Source: CAYNNP01 sp964398215
GTDB lineage: Bacteria; Planctomycetota; Planctomycetia; Pirellulales; Pirellulaceae
Assembly (NCBI GenBank): GCA_964398215.1
Contig: CAYNNP010000056.1
Coordinates: forward strand, 1 to 29,075
Length of the DNA stretch: 29,075 nt
Direction: 5' to 3'
Shown here: piece after piece, positions 8,671-14,419 of the stretch
Numbering within the stretch: the first letter of the stretch is position 1
Layout of the letters: every line of letters starts with the position of its first letter
The notes under the pieces: generated by a model
Told to the model about the DNA's origin: nothing
The model's input: the letters and a program-made list of their open reading frames with translations, nothing else
The model's database searches: none
Position numbers and translations under genes: made by a program

Positions 8671-9603
8671 TTATTTGACGTACTCGGACAGCGCCTTGTA
8701 GTCGTGCAGCATGATGCGATCCACCGACGGCGAATCGGCTAACTCCTTCTGCAACTCTTCCATCGTCGTCCTAAACACCGAAACGGAATGGCCAAAGAAC
8801 GTTGTTACTTTTTCGGACCCGACTGCGTTGATGAAATTCAGACCGACGCTGACTGATTTCTGTCGACCAGCCTGCTTTGCGTATGCAAATTCATCCTTTG
8901 CAAAACGCAGCACGTCCTTCGACTTTCGCCGATACGACATGATGTTGATTGAATCCACACGGTCTTGGATGTGATGGACGAAGGCCTGCTCTTTACCACC
9001 GTAGCGATAAGTATGCTCAGGCTTGTCCCACCAAAACGGAACATCAACGCCCAACTTCAGCTTCGTGCCACTCTCGTCCATCTCCTTGCGAATCATATCC
9101 AAGCAAGCCAGATAGTCCTCCACCACCTGGCGCCGCGCCTCCCCTCCTGCTTTCCACTGGTCGGTGAGGTACGGTTCGACGTCATACCGAATCCCCAAAA
9201 GCGAATGCCCTGCAGGAAGCCCGCGGTTGAAGTCCAGCAGTAGTTTCAATTTCGTCTTTCTGGCCTGGAACCGCCGCGCGAAAAACATACTCCGCTCGCC
9301 GCGTAACGCACTGACTGTGATACCGTTTTCCTTGGCTAGAACAATCAATTGCGTCAGCGATTCAGCGTTCTTGATCTGGTGTCCTTTGCCGGTTGCTTGA
9401 GTACTGACATGTTGAATGATGTGGCTGATGTTGTGTTTTTTGCAAAACGCAATCATCCGCTCGCGATCAGCAACCGTCTCAAATGATTCTTGTTCCCAAG
9501 ACCACATGCCCAGCGGAACCTGCTCTGAAACAGCGATGTTTGACAAACAAGCAACTGAAAAAAACAGAGACAGAAACAGGTAGTGCACGCGAAGCTTCAT
9601 CAT
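8671..9603 (-). CDS. Secreted TIM-barrel-like protein, possible glycosidase
   Basis: A 310-residue protein with a signal peptide (LFLSLFFSVACLSNIAVSE, about residues 9-27); the start may be either of two consecutive ATGs at 9603 and 9600. The mature part shows alternating strand and helix blocks expected of a TIM barrel: GMWSWEQES at the first strand, LIVLAKENGITVSALRGERSM, LLGIRYDVEPYL (acidic residues D141 and E143 at a strand end) and DSINIMSYRRKS. The DxE pair followed by an IMSY strand recalls GH18-like barrels, but I cannot assign a glycoside hydrolase family. It is on the same strand as the esterase and sialate O-acetylesterase upstream, suggesting polysaccharide processing outside the cytoplasm. 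The function is inferred only from fold-like pattern and neighbours. Confidence 0.65.
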   Translation of the reverse strand: MMKLRVHYLFLSLFFSVACLSNIAVSEQVPLGMWSWEQESFETVADRERMIAFCKKHNISHIIQHVSTQATGKGHQIKNAESLTQLIVLAKENGITVSALRGERSMFFARRFQARKTKLKLLLDFNRGLPAGHSLLGIRYDVEPYLTDQWKAGGEARRQVVEDYLACLDMIRKEMDESGTKLKLGVDVPFWWDKPEHTYRYGGKEQAFVHHIQDRVDSINIMSYRRKSKDVLRFAKDEFAYAKQAGRQKSVSVGLNFINAVGSEKVTTFFGHSVSVFRTTMEELQKELADSPSVDRIMLHDYKALSEYVK

Positions 9604-9659
9604 TTGAATAGTTCGTTTTACCGCGACGGTAGAGGCTGCAAGTTTTTTGCTTTGTTAGC

Positions 9660-9766
9660 GGCAAGGCGCTAGCCGCCGTTTTTGTGGCGTTCGATTTCTG
9701 CGCAAATTGGCCGACGGCTAGCATCTTGTCGCTTACCAGAAAAGGCGTTTCCAAAAAAATCACAGC
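9660..9766. repeat. Imperfect palindrome with a tail repeated at the tolC-like gene end
   Basis: GGCAAGGCGCTAGCCG (9660-9675) and CGGCTAGCATCTTGTC (9715-9730) form an inverted repeat with 13 of 16 matches and a 39-nt spacer. The right arm and its tail, through GTTTCCAAAAAAATCACAGC (9747-9766), recur near 25415-25465; that 20-mer is exact in both places. The element fills the 233-bp gap between the esterase and the TIM-barrel-like gene, so it could attenuate or punctuate that transcript. No protein-coding sequence is supported here. Confidence 0.6.
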
Positions 9767-9836
9767 CTCGTAGCCCAAGCCAGCTTTCCAACGTGGCTTT
9801 TGACGAAAACCGTTTCCAAGCAACACTGCCGCACAT

Positions 9837-10697
9837 CTACTTTTGTTTTTCGGTGATACCCACATCGGCCAAGAATTTCAGACTGTGCTTCATCGTCGTG
9901 TTAAAGTCGTCGTCGCCATTCTTGGCGCGAAAGAACGAGCCATTGAAAAACCCGTGTCCTTTGCCCTCAAAGGGAACAAGCACACAATTGTTTCCCGACT
10001 CCTTCATCAGCTTTGTAAATCGAGCGGCGTTTTCAAACGGCACCGTTTTGTCGGCTTTGCCATGAAAGACAAGAGTCGGCGGAATGCCAGCGCGGACATG
10101 ATGACACGGCGACACCTCCGTCTTGCGGGCACGTCCGACTTTGTCGATTCCGTATCCCTTTTCCGTCGTATCAATCACCGGGTTGTACAGAATCATGGCG
10201 TTGGGAAGCGAACTGACACTTGAATCTTCCGTCTTCTCTTCATGCCCTTGAATGACTCCGGTGCATGCCGCCACATGTCCTCCCGCCGATCCACCTGCGG
10301 AAACAATCCGGTTTGGATCGACTCCTAGCTCCGCAGCGTGCTGCCGAATCCAGCGGACAGCCGACTTGCCATCTGTCACGCATTCAAACGGTGTGGTTCG
10401 ATGCTTTCCTTTGACTCGATAGTCGGCCGAGAATGCGACAAACCCGTTGTCCGCAAAACTTTTCGCTTGTTGGTAAAACTGTTCCGGCTTTCCACCCGTC
10501 CAGCCACCGCCAAAGAAGAAAACGATCGCAGGTTTGCTGTCTGCCGATTTGTGATCCACCGGATTGAAAACAGCAAGACGCAATTTAGTTTTACCGATCG
10601 TCTTGTATGCGACCAGCTTGTCTGGCACGATCTTTTCCGCCGCCAAAAGGGTACTTGGTAAAAATACGATCGACATGAACAAGGCAAATTTCTTCAT
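9837..10697 (-). CDS. Secreted alpha/beta-hydrolase esterase
   Basis: A 286-residue hydrolase with a signal peptide (MKKFALFMSIVFLPSTLLAAE). Conserved elements appear in family order: the oxyanion-hole segment FFFGGGWTGG (about 60-69), the nucleophile elbow AGGSAGGH with Ser137, Asp216 in FHGKADKTVP and His248 in GKGHGFF, giving a complete Ser-Asp-His triad. The GGGW and GxSAGG patterns match the esterase/lipase group that includes carbohydrate acetyl esterases and BD-FAE-like enzymes. It lies 72 nt downstream of the sialate O-acetylesterase gene on the same strand, so co-transcription is plausible, and both enzymes would remove ester groups from carbohydrates in the periplasm or outside the cell. 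The exact substrate cannot be read from sequence. Confidence 0.85.
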   Translation of the reverse strand: MKKFALFMSIVFLPSTLLAAEKIVPDKLVAYKTIGKTKLRLAVFNPVDHKSADSKPAIVFFFGGGWTGGKPEQFYQQAKSFADNGFVAFSADYRVKGKHRTTPFECVTDGKSAVRWIRQHAAELGVDPNRIVSAGGSAGGHVAACTGVIQGHEEKTEDSSVSSLPNAMILYNPVIDTTEKGYGIDKVGRARKTEVSPCHHVRAGIPPTLVFHGKADKTVPFENAARFTKLMKESGNNCVLVPFEGKGHGFFNGSFFRAKNGDDDFNTTMKHSLKFLADVGITEKQK

Positions 10698-10769
10698 CTG
10701 CTTACCGATTCCACATTGTTGGAGCGTCTGGAGGTTTCGTCATTCTACTGGCTTCTTGATAGCTCAACG

Positions 10770-12272
10770 TTATTGAATTGGCCAATCGTCGGTTCGAAAC
10801 GACGACGCAGGGAGCCCGTCTTCGTTTGACAAATTCGGCGTATCTCCGCTGCCCCATGCGAATCGCACAGCAACCGGATTCGGAACTCGATCGCTGCTGA
10901 CAACGATTGTTTTGCCGTCGATCTTTGCATCGGCTTTGACAAACTTCTTGTCGGCACCAGCGATCGTAAAGTGAGTCAACGGTTTTCCATCCCGGCGGGT
11001 CAGGCCGCTGGGAGTGTCTTTGAATTGAAGCCGAATGGTGGCGTTCTCAATCGTGTGCTGTGCGTACATCGGGCCAGACGTGACCAGATTCGCTCGTCCA
11101 TAATCGTGCTTCAGGGCGATCGCGGCCAACCGCTGACCGACGGGCTTTTTTTGCTTGGGATGAATATTGGTCGGATTGCCGATATCCATCGTGACCACCA
11201 TTGCCGTGTTCGGTTCGGACAGCGTCATCATCTGTGCTTCGCGCAAGAACGCCGCGCTAATGGGTTCTTGCTTGTAAGCGAAGGGAGCGATTTGCACGAA
11301 GTAAAACGGAAAGTCGCCTTGTCCCCAGCGAGATCGCCAGTCTCGAATCAGCGCGGGAAACAACGTTCGATATTGCTTCGGGTTTTTGACATTGGACTCG
11401 CCCTGATACCAGATCACGCCTCGGAAAGAAAACGGAATCAAAGGGCGGATCATTGAATTATAAAGCACGCTTGGATTGCGTTGGTTCAGTCCCTTGGGCG
11501 GTTTCTTGCCTCGCGAGAAAACCGCTCCGGTTTTTGCGATGATCTTTTCGTTGACCGCATACTGAGGATTGAACTCGGGAAAGTCTTTCTTCAAAACTTC
11601 GGGACTGACCCAAGCTTCAGCCGACGATCCGCCCCAGTTGGTTGAAATCAATCCGATCGGCACATCAAGTTCTTGGTGCAATCGCGAACCAAAAAAGTAT
11701 CCCACCGCGCTGAACGCCAGCGCGGATTGTGGATTGCAAACCGTCCAACGAGCCTTGACCTGATCCTGGCCGTCTAAAGCCAGTACCTGCGGAACGTCGC
11801 AGAACCGAATCTTCGGAAACTTTGCCTTCTGAACGTCTTCCTTGAAATGCTCGACACCAAAACCTCGCAGTTTCCATTGCATGTTGGACTGCCCCGAGCA
11901 AATCCAGACTTCACCGACCAATACATCGGAGAGTTGTTTTGTTTGTGATCCGCTTTTCACATCGACTTGGAATGGCCCGCCTGCTTCGGGAGTTTTGATC
12001 GACGTACGCCAATTGCCGTTTTCGTTAGCGGTTGCTTGGAAAGTCTTTTGTGTCCACGAAGGCGATACGGTGACTTTGGATCCCGGTTTGGCCATTCCCC
12101 AAATCGCTGCATCGCATTCTCGCTGAAAGACCATGTGGTTGGTGAACATGCCTGCCAACGACAGCGTGGTGGCTGCACTTTTTACCGCTGGCGTTTGGAC
12201 GGTTGCGTCCTGCGCACTGACTGCTGCACAAACGGTTGAAAGTAGCAGCGCTCCAAAAGGCACACGTGTCAT
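10770..12272 (-). CDS. Sialate O-acetylesterase (SASA family, SGNH-type)
   Basis: A 500-residue exported enzyme with a signal peptide (MTRVPFGALLLSTVCAAVSAQ). It hydrolyses O-acetyl esters on sialic acids or related sugars in characterised relatives. The family N-terminus LAGMFTNHMVFQRE (about 39-52) leads into a small beta domain, then the catalytic block WICSGQSNMQW with GQSN at 128-131. Later blocks are STNWGGSSAEAWV and VIWYQGESN, the second SGNH motif, and a C-terminal domain ends in FAWGSGDTPNLSNEDGLPASSFRTD. Length and motifs agree with the planctomycete members. It heads a minus-strand group with an esterase and a TIM-barrel-like protein, which suggests breakdown of acetylated polysaccharide. 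In planctomycetes the true substrate may be a non-sialic acetylated sugar. Confidence 0.93.
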   Translation of the reverse strand: MTRVPFGALLLSTVCAAVSAQDATVQTPAVKSAATTLSLAGMFTNHMVFQRECDAAIWGMAKPGSKVTVSPSWTQKTFQATANENGNWRTSIKTPEAGGPFQVDVKSGSQTKQLSDVLVGEVWICSGQSNMQWKLRGFGVEHFKEDVQKAKFPKIRFCDVPQVLALDGQDQVKARWTVCNPQSALAFSAVGYFFGSRLHQELDVPIGLISTNWGGSSAEAWVSPEVLKKDFPEFNPQYAVNEKIIAKTGAVFSRGKKPPKGLNQRNPSVLYNSMIRPLIPFSFRGVIWYQGESNVKNPKQYRTLFPALIRDWRSRWGQGDFPFYFVQIAPFAYKQEPISAAFLREAQMMTLSEPNTAMVVTMDIGNPTNIHPKQKKPVGQRLAAIALKHDYGRANLVTSGPMYAQHTIENATIRLQFKDTPSGLTRRDGKPLTHFTIAGADKKFVKADAKIDGKTIVVSSDRVPNPVAVRFAWGSGDTPNLSNEDGLPASSFRTDDWPIQ

Positions 12273-12484
12273 GCGGTTTCTTTGTTGTAAAAGGGTTGGT
12301 AAATCGTTGCGTCAGCGGGAATCCGAACAGCCTAGTCGTTGCCCCGATCAATTTCTGCCGCTGGGAAGCCATTTTGTACTTTTTAGGCAAACGGCAGATG
12401 AGAATCTAGTAGCGTCAGAATTCTAGGCCGTATCCAGCAAACCCTTGTGCGCCGGAACTGTAGCGACGACGAAGCGATTTTTAG

Positions 12485-12510
12485 ATGGATTGGTTTGCGC
12501 AGCTACGGCA
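12485..12510. repeat. 26-bp exact direct repeat, copy 1
   Basis: This 26-bp sequence (begins ATGGATTGGTTTGCGCAGCT) is identical to 14109-14134 in the same orientation. Both copies have ACTGTAG a short distance to the left, but the sequences to the right diverge soon after. Together with the hairpin elements to their right, the two copies bracket the cysteine-rich gene. Confidence 0.75.
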
Positions 12511-12705
12511 CTTATCAATCGATCTTGGTCCGACCTACATTTCGATTAAGATCAGCCAAACGCATAACTCAAGACGTTGGCCGTGATGGCCGAAAGTCTT
12601 GGCAGCTGTTGAACAATTCGGTCACCAGCCCTCTTTCGTGCTTTAGCTGAGACCGAAGAAGAAGCTGTGTCGGGCTCCGCCCTTTTGATTTGGATTCTGA
12701 TTCTG

Positions 12706-12725
12706 TCTGGTGGCTTACGCCACCA
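12706..12725. repeat. Short perfect hairpin
   Basis: CTGGTGGC TTAC GCCACCAG forms a perfect 8-bp stem with a 4-nt loop and is followed by CTAGGG. There is no T-run on either strand to make it a clear intrinsic terminator. Confidence 0.6.
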
Positions 12726-12788
12726 GCTAGGGTTGTGTGTTATGTGAACGGCCGAAACTCTTTGCGGCTTGTTGATTTACTTGCGTGG

Positions 12789-12873
12789 CATATTTTTGTG
12801 AGCCGCAGGGCGATAGCCCCGGTTTTGAGCACAACCAGACCGACAATAACCGGGGCTATCGCCCATCGGCTCA
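12789..12873. repeat. Large intergenic hairpin element, copy 1
   Basis: The element consists of the left box CATATTTTTGTGAGCCG (12789-12805), a 26-bp left arm (12799-12824), a 23-nt loop (12825-12847, TTGAGCACAACCAG at its start) and a 26-bp right arm (12848-12873). The arms pair with 2 mismatches of 26 (CA against AT in the middle). The core is GGCGATAGCCCCGGTT and its complement. To the right follows TTTGCGCCGTTGGCGCC. Copies occur at 14290-14374 and, with the arms in the opposite order, at 25306-25393. It is likely a REP-like dispersed element. Confidence 0.8.
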
Positions 12874-13053
12874 TTTGCGCCGTTGGCGCCAACCAAATCA
12901 ACAAACCCTTGACGACGGTTTTCGCTACGAAGGTGCGATCAAGAGAAACCGACGTGTGCCAATGAAGTGACTTGCTTTGCACAACAAGTCTGGCTCTTAA
13001 GATTTTGCCAGCAGGAACTTTTTAATCGCCTTTTCCTACCGCGCATAAGAGAA

Positions 13054-13090
13054 GGGCCATGGTGAAGCCCTCCCTGCCTCACCATGGCCC
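13054..13090. repeat. Strong hairpin downstream of the cysteine-rich gene
   Basis: GGGCCATGGTGA (13054-13065) and TCACCATGGCCC (13079-13090) form a perfect 12-bp stem with a 13-nt loop. It lies about 125 nt past the stop of the minus-strand cysteine-rich gene, where it could stabilise the 3' end or terminate transcription. The minus strand has no T-run after the stem, so an intrinsic terminator is only a possibility. Confidence 0.6.
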
Positions 13091-13213
13091 ATCAATTGCT
13101 GGAACGATGGCACCATTCGTTCCACCTCCCAATCCATGGTACAAGACATATCGGCACAACAGAGAGAATGCCTCTACCTGAATCGGGGGTCTGGCGATTT
13201 TTTTTTGGTTGGC

Positions 13214-13849
13214 TCAGTCAGTGCAACCAGTTTTAGTTGTCCAAGCACGCGGCAAACAGTGCGATGTGCCGCAGTTTTGTGGTGGCAAAACCTGACCACA
13301 AGTAGTGCCACATTGTTTTTGTGTGAAACAATCGCATTCGCCACGTGAGTGCTTGGCTGACCAACCACAAGTCTTTTGGTAGCCATCCCAAACGCGAGCA
13401 TTGCACGCATCGGACTTGAAGTATTGGTAGAGTGTCGAGGTTGGTAGCATAGGAACTGTATGAGGAACACAGCTTGTGCAAAGCTTTTTCAGGCAGCTTT
13501 TCTTAATGCCACAACCGCCTTGAGCACACGGCTGGCTTGCACATCCTGCATCGCAGACAGCACTGTAGTTGAGCTGAGGAATTGGGGCTGATGCTGTATA
13601 GAATTGATTGCTTTGAACAGCAGGCACGTTTCCAGCTACCGGCAACTGTGCTCGCCCAGAGACAGGCATGACCAGTGGAGACGTCGACTTTTTGGTTGCT
13701 GGTCGGACGGCCGCTTGCTGGACTTCTATTTTTGTTTCGTCACCAAAGTCTACATTTGCCAGTAGTGAAGCAAATTCGTCATCAGCTACTGCGGGGGTAG
13801 CCATCAGAGCGAGGGCAAAAAAGAACTTCTTCAGAGTGTGAATTTTCAT
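13214..13849 (-). CDS. Secreted cysteine-rich protein, unrecognised family
   Basis: A 211-residue protein starting at the ATG at 13849, with GGAAG placed 6 nt upstream (13856-13860). The signal peptide is MKIHTLKKFFFALALMATPAVAD. Residues 24-98 contain no cysteine and look like a Pro/Ala/Gln-rich linker. Residues 99-209 hold 16 cysteines, including CDAGC, CAQGGC, CLKKLCTSC, CDC, CGTTC and a terminal TGC, separated by a cysteine-poor patch with STLYQYFKSD. The even number and export suggest disulfide bonding or metal binding at the cell surface. Planctomycete cell walls are known to be rich in cysteine proteins, but I do not recognise this as one of the named wall families. It stands alone between repeat-rich intervals and should have its own promoter. 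Function is unknown. Confidence 0.8.
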   Translation of the reverse strand: MKIHTLKKFFFALALMATPAVADDEFASLLANVDFGDETKIEVQQAAVRPATKKSTSPLVMPVSGRAQLPVAGNVPAVQSNQFYTASAPIPQLNYSAVCDAGCASQPCAQGGCGIKKSCLKKLCTSCVPHTVPMLPTSTLYQYFKSDACNARVWDGYQKTCGWSAKHSRGECDCFTQKQCGTTCGQVLPPQNCGTSHCLPRAWTTKTGCTD

Positions 13850-13855
13850 CGTAAA

Positions 13856-13860
13856 CTTCC
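13856..13860 (-). promoter_or_regulatory. Ribosome binding site of the cysteine-rich gene
   Basis: The minus strand reads GGAAG followed by 6 nt and the ATG at 13849. Its spacing supports the chosen start directly before the signal peptide. Confidence 0.6.
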
Positions 13861-14108
13861 GTGTTTAGAGGATAGAGGTGGAAGACTGCCCCCAATATGA
13901 TTCCGACGAATTGGGAAAACGGGCGTCTGCAAAAAACAGGTCTTCGGTACTTACATCGCCAGTTCCAGCCATTGCATGCAAACCTTTTATAGCAAAAGAA
14001 GTCAGAGTCTCGTTCGGCCAGCGGAATTGGTGGCCTATGTGGGATTGGTTACCTGGTCGATTCAGCCCACACAACTGGACTGATCGGTAAGACTGTAGAG
14101 CGCTTGAA

Positions 14109-14134
14109 ATGGATTGGTTTGCGCAGCTACGGCA
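14109..14134. repeat. 26-bp exact direct repeat, copy 2
   Basis: Identical in sequence and orientation to 12485-12510. It lies 181 bp left of hairpin element copy 2, whereas copy 1 lies 304 bp left of hairpin copy 1, so order and direction are the same in both clusters. Confidence 0.75.
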
Positions 14135-14167
14135 ACTCTTGGATTTAGTCAGCGACGAGCATTGTTT

Positions 14168-14249
14168 CGTTTAGCCCGTGGTAGTCGCACGCGTGTGCGC
14201 GTGTGCCGGGGTTAGATGATCGCGTGCGCCTTCGGCTACCAGTTAAACG
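14168..14249. repeat. Imperfect long hairpin with alternating purine-pyrimidine tract
   Basis: CGTTTAG...GTGGTAG at the left end pairs imperfectly with CTACCAGTTAAACG at 14236-14249. Inside, 14186-14205 reads CGCACGCGTGTGCGCGTGTG, 20 nt of strict pyrimidine-purine alternation. It is a dispersed-element-like palindrome with no coding content. Confidence 0.5.
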
Positions 14250-14289
14250 ACAAACCCACAAAACTTTCGACTCTTTGATTGCGTCGTGG

Positions 14290-14374
14290 CATATTTTTGT
14301 GAGCCGATGGGCGATAGCCCCGGTTATTGACGGTCTGGTTGTGCTCGAAACCGGGGCTATCGCCCATCGGCTCA
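14290..14374. repeat. Large intergenic hairpin element, copy 2 (loop inverted)
   Basis: The left box CATATTTTTGTGAGCCG (14290-14306) matches copy 1 in orientation. The 26-bp arms (14300-14325 and 14349-14374) are perfectly complementary. The 23-nt loop (14326-14348) matches the reverse complement of the copy 1 loop at 21 of 23 positions, so it is inverted relative to the left flank. The element is 45 bp downstream of the glnD stop and may fold in its transcript, but no T-run follows. Confidence 0.8.
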
Positions 14375-14419
14375 AAGGTTTCTGAATCATTAGCGCGCCG
14401 AAAGTCTCGACGACTTCTG

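Larger units (their letters stand above)
12273..13213. other. Gene-free repeat-rich interval
   Basis: The 940 bp between the sialate O-acetylesterase start and the end of the cysteine-rich gene holds no supported gene. It contains the first copy of a 26-bp repeat (12485-12510), a perfect short hairpin (12706-12725), a large hairpin element (12789-12873) and a 12-bp stem hairpin (13054-13090). Open frames here run through the hairpin arms and give look-alike peptides from the other hairpin copies, so I treat them as spurious. The part next to 12272 should carry the promoter of the esterase gene; no clear consensus boxes are visible. Confidence 0.6.
13850..14419. other. Gene-free interval upstream of the cysteine-rich gene and downstream of glnD
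   Basis: These 570 bp hold no supported gene. The part next to 13849 must carry the leader and promoter of the cysteine-rich gene; a GGAAG ribosome site is at 13856-13860. Further right are the second 26-bp repeat (14109-14134), a long imperfect hairpin with an alternating purine-pyrimidine tract (14168-14249) and the second large hairpin element (14290-14374). A 69-codon minus frame at 13865-14074 has no ribosome site or recognisable content and I do not call it. Confidence 0.55.

Noticed and set aside
12690..12982. Open frames on both strands across the first large hairpin (91 and 80 codons)
   Set aside because: They run through the hairpin arms and encode WAIAPV and GAIAHRL-like peptides that also appear at 14145-14390 from the other copy. 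The similarity is caused by the repeat, not by a protein family.
13054..13090. Intrinsic terminator for the cysteine-rich gene
   Set aside because: The stem is strong, but the minus strand lacks a T-run after it; recorded as a hairpin only.
13865..14074. 69-codon minus-strand frame upstream of the cysteine-rich gene
   Set aside because: No ribosome site or recognisable pattern, and it occupies the leader and promoter region of a clear gene.
14145..14390. Open frames on both strands across the second large hairpin
   Set aside because: Same repeat-derived peptides as at 12690-12982, with no ribosome binding site and no signal or domain.
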